A DNA stretch of 64,000 bases from Desmodesmus armatus (Eukaryota > Chlorophyta > Chlorophyceae > Sphaeropleales > Scenedesmaceae): contig VIIQ02000842.1 in the NCBI GenBank assembly GCA_007449985.2, positions 124,001 through 188,000 on the forward strand, read 5' to 3'. Under the pieces are notes generated by a model. The model ran no database searches. It was not told the DNA's origin and worked only from the letters and a program-made list of their open reading frames with translations. Shown here piece after piece: positions 1 to 9,662 of the stretch (position 1 is the stretch's first letter; each line of letters begins with the position of its first letter). The position numbers were made by a program, and so were the translations under genes.

Positions 1-333
1 GCGAGCAGGCGTCAACCTGATCATGACGGGTGACCCGCATCTTGGGTCATGCTGTGCACAGCCGCCTCAGCGACGTTGCTGTTGTGTTGATGCTCTCCAC
101 CTCCTTTGTAGTGCATCACTGTCAACCGCTGTGGTACAGTCTGCTGAGAGTCTGAAGGAGCATAGCTGTCTAGTCAATGGTCCCCCTGCTGCACAGCATC
201 ATGCATCGTTTGCATGGCTCCAGCTTGCTCAATCCTATTGTATCTGCCACCAACGTGAAAGCCACTAGCAGCTGGGATACCAATGGCATGTGTCTGCATG
301 CTTGTGCTTGTTGTGCTGCATATGTGGCTGCAG

Positions 334-994
334 CCATCGCTGCCCTGGGGGCTGAGCCAGAGCCAGACCCTGCGCCTGAGGCAGGTGATGCAGCCCGCAG
401 CAGCAGGCAGGATGCACGTGTCAAGCATGAGGCCGCTGGCGTGAAGCGTGAGCGGGCGGCTGGCGTGAAGCGTGAGCAGGGTGCTGGTGATGAGGAGTAC
501 GTGCCCAGGAGTGCAACAGCAGCAGACCGCATTGACCTCACAGAGGAGGTGAGGGTGTCTCGACTGTCGGCAGCCCCAGGCTACAGTTGCCCAGTGTGTG
601 TGCATGCTTGGATCCTTCATGTTTATGCGTGCTTCACGTTTACGTGCTAGCCTTTGATCCGTCGTGGGTTTCTGGTGGTAGTGTTGTTAACCACAGAGAC
701 ACGGGCTGCCAGAATTTGCTGAGTGTCGTGTTTAGGGTCCTTGCACATGCGCAATCAAAGGATGATGCGGTCTATCATATGGGTGCATACTGGTGCACAT
801 AGCCTGTGCTGAGGTGGTCTCTGCTGCTGCTGCATTGTGCTGCTTTGTAGCCTGTGCGGCCGATGTGTGTCAACGGGCGCCAGGTTGCTCCTGATGAGCT
901 GGCCGTGTGTGACCTGTGTGACAGTGACGATGAGGGGGCAGCAGCGGCCAAGTGGCAGGTCAAGAAAAAGCAGCATGTCAAGGTGGAGCTGTGA
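334..994 (+). CDS. Copy A (3' end only) of tandem DUF7918-like / SUMO-motif gene family
   Basis: Two last exons, join(334..548, 851..994); the 5' exons lie left of the window. The exon at 334 follows a CAG acceptor in phase 1, and the 215-nt exon ends in phase 0 before gtgagg. The first exon is Ala/acid-rich and holds three psi-K-x-E motifs (VKHE, VKRE, VKRE), then D-E-E-Y-V-P-R-S-A-T-A-A and R-I-D-L-T-E-E. The last exon (48 codons including TGA) has M-C-V-N-G-R-Q, C-D-L-C-D-S-D-D-E and ends V-K-V-E-L, a fourth psi-K-x-E. K-x-E is the known SUMO-acceptor consensus and I-D-L-T with acidic flanks is a known SUMO-interacting motif; that these act so here is inference. Exon layout matches copies B, C and D exactly. 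No lesion is visible in this part. Confidence 0.7.
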
Positions 995-1480
995 GTTTGC
1001 AGTCATCATCTCGGCAGCTTGTAGTGTGGTTCAGCTGGGCTGTGCTCCTCCCCATTGATTGCCGGGGTAGGCCTTTGAACAGGCGTTGCAGCCATATTGC
1101 AGCTGGCAGTGGGTGGCTGTTCAGTCCAGATGCTGGACCAAGGCTGGTCAGGTCACTAGGGACTGCACAGTTTTGCTTGTGAGGGACTACACAGGCTGTC
1201 AGCAAGCGCTCGGGGTTGGCGCTGTGCCAATGCACCATTTGCAGGCTGTGTAGCAGTCATTGTGTTGTACAAGACTGTGTGATTGTGTTGGTGCACCACA
1301 CCCCACCAGTGGGTTAACCTTTCTAAGCAAGCCCAGCAGGAAGTGTTAGTGAATTTTCAAAGAGGCCCTTGCAACAGGTGAAAGAGTCCACAGCCACTCG
1401 TGCCACTCTTGTAGACAGCTGTACAGTATCTTCCCACTCCTTTGAACCCAGCTTGCTTACAGGTTCAAACCAATCTCGTT
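549..1480 (+). repeat. Segmental duplication partner of about 4704-5500 (gene tail and intergenic spacer)
   Basis: From the end of the SUMO-motif exon through the last exon and the downstream spacer, this stretch matches the region after fragment B' (about 4704-5500). Shared blocks include the text around 1020 and 5170, and the 'tgctcggggttggcgctgtg' block near 1207 and 5322. Identity looks moderate, with indels. Between 995 and 1824 I see no gene of its own; it should hold the 3' UTR of copy A and the promoter/5' UTR of copy B. Confidence 0.6.
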
Positions 1481-3630
1481 ACGATATGCAATGTGATGAC
1501 GTAGCTTGCAATGTCGGAACGCAGTTAGATAAGCTACTAAGGGAAGTGCATTTTATGAATGAATTTCCTGTTCCTGTCACCTCTTTCTTTGGCTACTGCT
1601 ACAGCTACTTTGGCTACTGCTACAGCAGATCTGGCCCAGGACTGTGAAGCCCAAGTCGCGTCACAAACCTTCAAAAATCCCACAATTTCGCTATTTGTCA
1701 CTTTTTGTTTGTCACTTGTTCAACACAACGTGAACTGCAGTTGTGCCAAGGTGTTGCAAGGGTGTTGAGCAGCAGCAGCAAACACTGCATTTCCACACGG
1801 AGCACCCTGACTGGATAGGCCTGTATGTCATCGAAAGGTGGCCATGCCAAGCAAGAGAACTTCACTGTGCGGCTGCAAACACCCACAGGCCAGTTGCTGC
1901 CTTCCGTCTAGTGGGATGGACACCGTTGCTTTGTGGGCGAGCCTGGCCAGGAGTTTGTTGTGGCCGTAATCAGATCCCTACGGTACCCTCACAAGGTGTA
2001 CAGGGTGAGTGTGCAAAGGATTCTGACTGCCTTTGACAGCAGCCAACTGCAGCTGCACTCATTGGGCCTCTCACCAACATCTGTTGTTGTCGCCGTGCGT
2101 TGCTGCCCTGCATGCTGCTTGCTGTTCATAGGCATCACTGCAGGTTGATGGGAAACGCGTTGGTTATCACCACTACATTGAAAAATCGGGGAAGCCAAGT
2201 GTGTTTCAAGGCTGGCTGGCATCAGGTACATCCCTCATGTGGCAGACATTACGCTGGACGCAGCCACCAGCGCTGTGACTTGCAGTTGCAAACAGAACTG
2301 CGCGTCACATCAGATGGCTAAACCCCTTACGCCTTGAAACCGCACACCTTCTCACTGTTTGATAGCAGCTTGTCCAATGCATTGTTCAGGCATTCCAATT
2401 ACAGGTCAGTGGAGGAGCCATGGTCCCTTGTGCAACACGACAGGGATGCCTTTCCTGCCTTGCCTCCTGAATGTGCAGGCACCTCAAGCAAGGTATCATA
2501 CAGGCGCTTCAAGTTTTCCAGCTGCCAGCCCAGCACTGCGGCAGCCACTGTTGCCAGTGCAGATCAGCTGGCAGCAGGGCGGATACAGCTAGACCTACAG
2601 GAGGTAGTGGTGACAAGCCACAAGACACCCGGCTTCAGTTATAGTGCAGTGCCACTCAGCGGGGGAGACAAGAGGCTGCCTGAAGGCAAGAAATGGTTCA
2701 TGGCCCCTGGCCTGAAGGTAGGCATGGCCATACCCTACTGCTGCTTGCCAATGCCGCAGTGTGCCTGTCAGACCTTATGCCCGTGCCTGTACTCTGTACG
2801 GTACTGTAGGTGCATTGTTGCAGACAGCACATTGCAAGGCTGTCCACCAGCAGATCCCCTGGGCTGGTGCAGTTATCACATGATGTTTTAGTTGTTACAA
2901 ATTCGCACCTCACTAGGGAATGACACCCAAATGGTGCTTGCAGCAATGTAGCACCTGCCAAAGTGCCACATGCGCAAGCTGGCCTTTCCCTGACAGCTCA
3001 TACCTGTGCCTACTTGACACATCCAATGCCACTTTTGCAGGCAGAAGCTGGCTCACATGTAACAGGGACTGGTTTTTGCCAAAGAGAAACTGAGGAGGTG
3101 GGGCTGCAGCTGAAGGGGTGACTACCCACTTGATAAGTGTCTGGCTGGCATGTTGCACCTGTATTTGAATGTGTGCATGGCTTGCTTGGCTGCATTTGCC
3201 TGCTTGCTACCCTGACAGCTTTTGCTGATGTTTTCAGTGCTGCTATGCAGCACAAAATGCTTATGGCCTTCTCATTCTGTGTTTTTTGGGTGATGGACAA
3301 GTGTTCACATGTGTGAAGCATGGCGGCTGTAATGGCAATGTGTGGTGCACTTGTGCAGGTCTGCTCCCTGCCCAGCCTGCATGTGCGCTACGACTCCTCT
3401 GAGGCGCTGTACCTGCGCAAGGCCCTCAACCCAAGGTTCGCACCACACAGGGCCATCCTGCGCAAGTCAGCAAACCCAGGTGAGCAGCCAGGCGCAATCA
3501 GCTTCTAGGCCATGGTTTGTGATGAATGCGCACCGGCAGGAACCCTGAGAGTCTTGCTGAATTGTGCATCCCCTTGCCGGTCAGTGCTAGTGCCTTTTGG
3601 TGGCCACCACTACTGTAGCGGGGTGGCCTT

Positions 3631-3631
<1 letters not shown>

Positions 3632-3660
<29 letters not shown>
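3632..3660 (+). repeat. (CAG)9 microsatellite in intron 5 of copy B
   Basis: Nine CAG units in a row inside the intron before the SUMO-motif exon. No coding role is seen. Confidence 0.95.
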
Positions 3661-3661
<1 letters not shown>

Positions 3662-4080
3662 GGCCTGGTGTTGATCAAGCAGGCGCAATGTGTTTTCGCT
3701 GTTGCGGCGTGTGTTTCATACAGCCATCGCGGCTCTGGGTGCCGAGCCAGCCAATGCAAGCAGTGGAGGTGCGGCAGCAGCAGCAGCAGCGGGTGGGGGT
3801 GTCAAGCATGAGGCCGTTGGCGTGAAGCGTGAGCGGGCGGCTGGCGGGTCAGGTGGTGATGATGATGACTACGTGCCCAGGAGTGCCACTGCAGCTGGTC
3901 GCATCGACCTCACAGAGGAGGTGAGAGGCTGGCTGATGCGCATACTTGTGGGGTGCTGTTCTTGGGTGTACGCCTCACGCCATGCGACAAGTAATGCGTG
4001 AGTCTGCAAGGTGTGCTTCATCAATATGGCAGATGCACCTGCCATCATGTGCCAACCACGAGCTTTTGCATGCATGCATC

Positions 4081-4124
4081 AGTACTGCCTACGGCAGGGG
4101 CATCAGTACTGCCTACGGCAGGGG
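4081..4124 (+). repeat. 24-bp tandem duplication in the last intron of copy B
   Basis: The unit agtactgcctacggcagggg plus catc occurs at 4081-4104, and its first 20 bases recur at 4105-4124. Copy C has a single diverged version at the same intron position (around 8325), so the duplication is specific to copy B. Confidence 0.9.
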
Positions 4125-4597
4125 CTAATGAGTGGGTGTATGGCTTCTGCTGCTGCTGATGCGGTGTGCTGCTTCGCAGCCTGTGCAGCCAATGTGTGTT
4201 AACGGGCGCCAGCTGGCCCCTGATGAACTGGCCGTGTGTGACCTGTGTGACAGCGATGAGGAGGGAGCAGCAGCACCCAAGTGGCAGGTCAAGAAAAAGC
4301 AGCATGTCAGTGTGGACCTGTAGCATGACCTCTGTCATCAACAATTTTGGCTCCAGTATGTATGTCAACCCATGGTTTGTCGGTTTGGTTACTCCTCTGT
4401 GAAGCAGTGTTGTTGTCAGTGACCGGACAACGACTGCCTCTTGAGGCGGCCGTTGTTTACCGTTGTACAGAAGGTCACGTTGACTGTGTACATCAATGTG
4501 TTTGTAGGCTGTATGATGACAGCCTGCCAAGGCATATGTTCTTATTTTGTCAGTGACGCGCATGGTGGCCCTCATGCAATTGAGCATGTTGTATCTG

Positions 4598-5169
4598 TTG
4601 GCGTGAAGCATATGAGCAGGGGGCTGGCGGGTCAGCTGTTGGTGATGAGGAGTATGTGCCCAGGAGCGCCACTGCAGCCAACCCCATTGACCTCACAGAG
4701 GAGGTGAGGGTGTTCTTGACTGTCAGCAGCCCTTGGCTACTGCTGCCCAGTGTGCATGCATGCTGGGATGTTTCATGTGTGTGCTTGCTTGATGTGGAGG
4801 CCGTCAATCAGTGGTGGGTGTAATGGGGTGGTAGTGGCGCAAAATAGCAGGGGCATGAGCTACCGAAATATGCCGATCACGCACTTGCACCTGCACAACA
4901 AGGGTAAGGTGCAACATATATCCAGGGGTAGATTCTGCCAGAACCAGTGGTGCACATAGCCTGTGCTGAGGTGGTCCCTGCTGCTGCTACGCTGTGCTGA
5001 TTTGCAGCCTGTGCTGCCAATGTGTGTCAACGGGCGCCAGTTTGCTCCTGATGAGCTGGCTGTGTGTGACTTGTGTGACAGTGACGAGGAGGGGGCAGCA
5101 GCACCTAAGTGGCAGGTCAAGAAGAAGCAGATGTCAAGGTGGAGCTCTGACTTTGCAGTCATCATCTAG
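4598..5169 (+). pseudogene. Fragment B': broken tail of the SUMO-motif gene family
   Basis: Contains only the 3' part of the SUMO-motif exon (about 4598-4703, still ending in the I-D-L-T-E-E codons before gtgagg) and a complete-looking last exon from 5008. The upstream exons and most psi-K-x-E units are missing. The first fragment is out of frame and its VKHE codon context is altered to V-K-H-M. The last exon has lost one base near 5132 relative to copy A, so the V-K-V-E-L ending is replaced by a frameshifted tail reading to a TAG at 5167-5169. Together with the flanking spacer it duplicates the copy A tail, which suggests unequal crossing-over in the array. Confidence 0.7.
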
Positions 5170-5858
5170 GCAGCTTGTGGTGTGGTTCAGCTTGGCTGTG
5201 CCTTGAACAGGCGTCACAGCCATGCAGCTTGCAGTGTGTGGCTGTCCAATTGAGATATTGGGTCGGGGCTGGTCAGATCACTGCACAGTCTTGTGCGTGA
5301 TGTGCACAGGCTGTCAGCATGTGCTCGGGGTTGGCGCTGTGCCAATGCACTCTTTGCAACAATCAGTCGCGGGCGGACTTTGCTGAAACACGGCTACCAG
5401 GAAGTGTCAGTGGAATGTTCAGGAGGACCCTTCACCTTTGAATTGAATCCAGAGTACGCCTGTCAAGTCATGCCGCCCATGTAGTCATCTACATGTTTTG
5501 TTCATGTTCATGTGCAGCAGACAGGTTCAAACCACTTTCGATGTCACTGTTGGTTTCAATGCGACGACGTGGCTTCCACTGTCGAGTCATGCAACTTGAT
5601 CCACGCAGATGAGGCTTTTGCTAAACGCGTCTCCTGCTCATGTTAGTCTACTGATCATCTACTGATCTTCCTGGCCCAGTGAAGCCTCAGTCTCGTCGCA
5701 CACGTCCCAACAATCGCACAGTCGTGCTTTCTGTCGCTTGTTACTGGTTTTCATCCAACGTGATCCACGTGAAGTGAAGTTGTGCCCAAGGTTGACCAGC
5801 AGCAGCAGCAAGACACTGCCTTGCAGCGCTCTGCAGCACCCTGCCTAGATAGGCCTGT
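5170..5858. other. Spacer upstream of copy C
   Basis: No gene of its own. Its first part matches the spacer after copy A, and the last about 100 bases before the ATG match the leader of copy B (shared agcagcagcagcaaacactgc-like and ggcctgtatgtcatcg blocks). It is expected to contain the promoter and 5' UTR of copy C. Confidence 0.5.
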
Positions 5859-8361
5859 ATGTCATCGCAAGGTGGCCAGGACAGTCAAGAGAAGTTCATC
5901 GTGCAGCTGCAGACACCCACAGGCCAGGTGCTGCCTTCCATACAGTGGGATGGCCACCGTTGCTTTGTGGGCGAGCCGGGCCAGGAGTTTGTTGTAACCG
6001 TGACAAGATCCCTCCGATACCCGCACAAGGTGTACAGGGTGAGTGTTGAATCGATGCTTATGGGCTTCAGCAGCAGCCAACTTCCAGCTGCACACCTCTG
6101 GCCTCACCAACGTGTGTTACTGTTGCCCTACATCGCTGCCCTGCATGCCAATTGCCAGGCATCACTGCAGGTTGATGGGAAACGCGTTGGTTATCGCTAT
6201 TACATTGAGGATGATTGGGAACCATTGGTGTTCAAAGGCTGGTTGGAATCAGGTACACTTTTCAAGAGACAGGCATGACGACGCACATGGCCAGCGGAGA
6301 TGTGACTTGCAGTTGCCAACAGTATTGCATCTGTTCGTGGTCACATCATATGGCTAACCCTCACATGCCTTGCACCAGCACACCCACTTACTGCATGACA
6401 ACAAAACACATGTCCCATGCAGTGGGCCAGGCATCTCAATGACAGGTCAGTGCAGGCTTACTGCATGACTTCTTTGTTCAACACAGGAGGGGTGTCTTTC
6501 CTGCATACTCTTTTTGTATTTCAGGCACCTCAGGCGGGGTGTCCTACAGGCACTTCAAACTTGCCAGCTGCCAACCCAGCAGCGCTGCAGCCACTGTTGC
6601 CAGCGCAGATCAGCTGGCAGAAGGACGCGTACAGCTGCACCTGCAGGAGGTTGTGGTGACAGACAAAAAGAAACCCAGCTCCAACAGAAAACGCAGTGCA
6701 TTGCCATGCAGCCAGGCAGACCAGAGGCTGCCTGAAGGCAAGAAATGGTTCATGGCCCCTGGCCTGAAGGTAGGCAGGGTTTACGGGTTCAGGTTTCGGC
6801 CATACCCTTAGTATCGCCAGCCAGTGCTGCCTTGTGCCTTGAAACCATGTGGCCCCTGGCCTCAAGGTAGGCAATGCCATACCCTTACTACCGCCTGCCA
6901 GTGCTGCAGCGTACATTTGAATCCACAGTTGACCTGACACAGGCAGCTGCCGCCAGGGCCGCCAGCAACAGTTGTTTTGATCCTTTGCCCCTCACAAGGG
7001 ATCGGCACCTTACCATTGGCTTGCAGCACCACTGGACCTGCGTACAAGTGCCAGCCTAAATTTCTTATTTGAAAGAGTCAGATCTTGACAGCACATGCAT
7101 GTGCCTTCTTGTCACATCCAATGTGCGTACGGCCTTTTACTTTTGCAGGCAGAGGCTGGCTCACATGCAACAGGGACTGGTTGGGCCAAGAGGGAGTTTC
7201 AGGAGGTGGGGCTGCAGCTGTAGGGGTGACTGCCTGCCTGATAAGTTGTGGGCCATAGATCTGAAGCCAACGGCTGGCTCAATGGTAATTGGACGTTCGC
7301 ATGGCTTGCTGGATGGCGTGTGCCTGCTAGTACTACTAGCAGGGTAGTACCCTGCTTGTACCTTTGACAGTTTGGCTTACCTTTCCGTGTGGCGCTATGT
7401 TGCTCATCATGCCTGATAGCCTGCTTACTCTATGTCCTGCCGGTTATGGACAAGTCCCATGTTTGAAAAATTGAAAAATTGCGGCTGTCCTGGCAATGTG
7501 CGGTATGTTCCTGCAGGTTGCCAGCCTGCCCAGCGTGCATGTGCGCTACGACTCCTCTGAAGCGCTGTACCTGCGCAAGGCCCTCGACCCCAGCCTCCCA
7601 CCACACAGGGCCATCCTGCGCAAGTCAGCAAACCCAGGTGGGGGGCACCCTTTGGATTGATGACATAGATGCCTGCTGTAAACACGCCCTTGCCAAGTGA
7701 CCTGGAGTCAGCTCAGCGTGTGCAGCGCATGGTGTGTGGGGACGGTTTCAGCTGTGTGCTTATGCCTGCGCTTATGCCTGTGGCAGCAGCAATGCCGTCC
7801 CAGCTGCTGCAGCAGGGCCCCTGTTGAGGCTAAACAAAATCCAAGCCAGCTGAGGCTCAGGTGCCTCCGCTGTTTGTATTGTCTGCATGTGCAGCCATCG
7901 CAGCTCTGGGTGCTGAGCCAGCAGATGCAAGCAGTGGAGCCGGGGCAGCAGCAGCAGCAGCAGGTGGGGGTCATGTCAAGCATGAGGACGCTGGTGTGAA
8001 GCATGAAGCCGCTGGTGTCAAGCCTGAGGCTGCAGGCGTCAAGCATGAGGTCGCTGGCATGAAGCATGAGGCTGCAGGCGTGAAGCGAGAGCTGGGGGCT
8101 GGTGATGATGAGTATGTGCCCAGGAGTGCGACTGCAGCCAACCGCATTGACCTCACAGAGGAGGTGAGGGGCTGGCTAATGTGCATGCTTGTGGGGTGCC
8201 TTTCTTTGGTGTATTTCATGGCACCATGCACAAAGTAATGCGTGTGATTGCAAGGTGTGCTTCAGCAACAAGGCGGATGCACCTGCTATTGTGTGCCAAT
8301 CACGAGCTTATGCATGCATGGATCAGTAGTACCCAAAGCAGGGGCTAATGAGTGGGTTCCT

Positions 8362-8431
<70 letters not shown>

Positions 8432-8587
8432 TTATTGCTGCAGCCTGTGCAGCCAATATGTGTGAATGGACGCCAGCTTGCGCGTGATGAGCTGGCTGTG
8501 TGTGACTTGTGTGACAGCGACGAAGATGACGCAGCAGCACCTAAGTGGCAGGTCCACAAAAAGCAGCACATTAGTGTTGACGTCTAG
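5859..8587 (+). CDS. Copy C: intact DUF7918-like protein with six psi-K-x-E motifs and a SIM-like motif
   Basis: Seven exons, join(5859..6038, 6159..6252, 6525..6769, 7149..7205, 7517..7637, 7895..8163, 8444..8587), total 1110 nt, 369 aa. All introns are GT-AG and the phases close. Residues 1 to about 230 form a beta-rich domain: L-Q-T-P-T-G-Q-V-L-P-S, F-V-G-E-P-G-Q-E-F-V-V-T-V, a V-D-G turn, V-F-K-G-W, F-K-L-A-S-C, G-K-K-W-F-M-A-P-G-L-K, then V-R-Y-D-S-S-E-A-L. This order resembles the DUF7918 domain (family of unknown function), judged by eye. Exon 6 is A/G-rich and holds VKHE, VKHE, VKPE, VKHE, MKHE, VKRE in 7-residue steps, then R-I-D-L-T-E-E. The last exon has C-V-N-G-R-Q, C-D-L-C-D-S-D-E-D and ends in TAG. 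No signal peptide or membrane segment is seen, so a nuclear or cytosolic place is likely. A heavily SUMOylated scaffold is inferred; no enzyme motif is visible. Confidence 0.8.
8364..8429 (+). repeat. (CTG)22 at the end of the last intron of copy C
   Basis: Twenty-two uninterrupted CTG units end 14 bases before the CAG acceptor at 8441-8443, so the array occupies the branch-point and polypyrimidine zone. Other copies have only two to five CTG units at this place. Confidence 0.97.
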
Positions 8588-9662
8588 CATGACACCTCAA
8601 GAATGAAGCTGTGTGTCAATTGTTGGTATTTTTCATTTTGTTGTCAGTAAAATATGTGGCCATGTATAGTCAGGGTAGGTGTGCGGCCCTTCTCCTGTGT
8701 TTCAGAGGCTTTGTGATGCCAACACTATCAGTCTGGTTGTGCTGACGCGCATTGCAACCATCCTGTACATGTATATGAGACTTCCGGTGTTTTGTACATG
8801 ACTGAAAGTGTGCAGAGTGGATTTTTGGCACGTCGCAGCACTTTCTAATACAGCACAGCGGGGATGCATATGCGAGATAAAATGTGCAGCTGTTTTGTTC
8901 ATACATGCTTATTGCATTGTGTGTTTGGCTGTCACGTTTGTCGGTGTATCCGGCATCACGTCTCTGATATGTCCAGCCTTGCTGCCCGCAACACCTGCCA
9001 GTGGGTAGCACCTGTGCCATAACTGCGACCACTGCGAGAAGGTATGCGAGCAGACGCCTATGTGTGTGCAGAGAGAGTTGGTGCTAAGAAGTAGTCTGGG
9101 CATTCTACTCTATCAGCGTGCATAGGGAGGGGGGTGCAAATGCAGCAGTGCACACAGGGCACTCCCCCCCCTTGTAACCTTGGAGACACAGGCAGCACAT
9201 ATGTGCTGTACAGCATGCATGCGGTACAGTGTACTGAAGTCAAGTGCATCACGGGTAGGTCTTTCGTGAGAAGGCCAAGCAGCTGATACAAGGCACTGCA
9301 AAATATCTTGCCGGTTCGACAGCAGACGAGAGGGGAGCATTTGCAGCTGTGCGGCAAACCCTTGTTTGAAACCATTCATATCAGTTGTAACAGTTTTGAA
9401 ATCTTGCGTCCATGATGTGATTGAACGCGCCACTTGGGAAAGGCCGCATGCTTTTGCAGCATCTTTGGAAAGTCGCTCTCCATCTGCTGTCCAACACAAC
9501 GCCTGAGTGGTCAGGGATCCGTTGTGAAGGTCACAGACTCCAGCCACCAACAGACCCGCAAGAGTAACTTACATACTTGTTTATACTTTCAAAAACATCC
9601 TTGCATTTGCACGAAGGTGTCGGCAGCAGCAGCAGGAGGTACCCCCTCCAACAGCAGACAGG
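8588..9662. other. Spacer between copies C and D
   Basis: No convincing gene. A minus-strand frame stays open from 9550 to 9113 (145 codons), with a fairly ordinary amino-acid mix for its first 80 codons, but I recognise no domain and see no supporting splice structure. The stretch differs from the spacers before copies B and C, so copy D is an older duplicate. Confidence 0.4.

Larger units (their letters stand above)
1825..4323 (+). pseudogene. Copy B of the DUF7918-like / SUMO-motif family, with a premature TAG
   Basis: Seven exons by alignment with copy C: join(1825..2004, 2132..2225, 2479..2717, 3041..3097, 3359..3479, 3724..3920, 4180..4323), 344 codons in consistent phases. All junctions are GT-AG. 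The first exon starts M-S-S-K-G-G and carries an in-frame TAG at 1909-1911, exactly where copy C has CAG (Gln); the rest is open. The other domains are intact: L-Q-T-P-T-G-Q, F-V-G-E-P-G-Q-E-F, V-D-G-K-R, the R-L-P-E-G-K-K-W-F-M-A-P-G-L-K block, V-R-Y-D-S-S-E-A-L-Y-L-R-K, two psi-K-x-E motifs (VKHE, VKRE), I-D-L-T-E-E and the C-D-L-C tail ending in TAG. Because TAG is also the true stop of this copy and of copy C, recoding is unlikely. Best read as a young pseudogene, or a sequencing error at one base. An ATG downstream of the stop could allow a truncated product. Confidence 0.75.

Noticed and set aside
1825..2004. TAG recoded as glutamine
   Set aside because: TAG also ends copies B and C, the ciliary-like gene and the Gln-rich repeat gene at natural positions, so a nonsense mutation or error is simpler.
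9113..9550. 145-codon minus-strand open frame between copies C and D
   Set aside because: Ordinary-looking composition at its start, but no recognisable domain, no splice context and partly low-complexity end; left as unproven.
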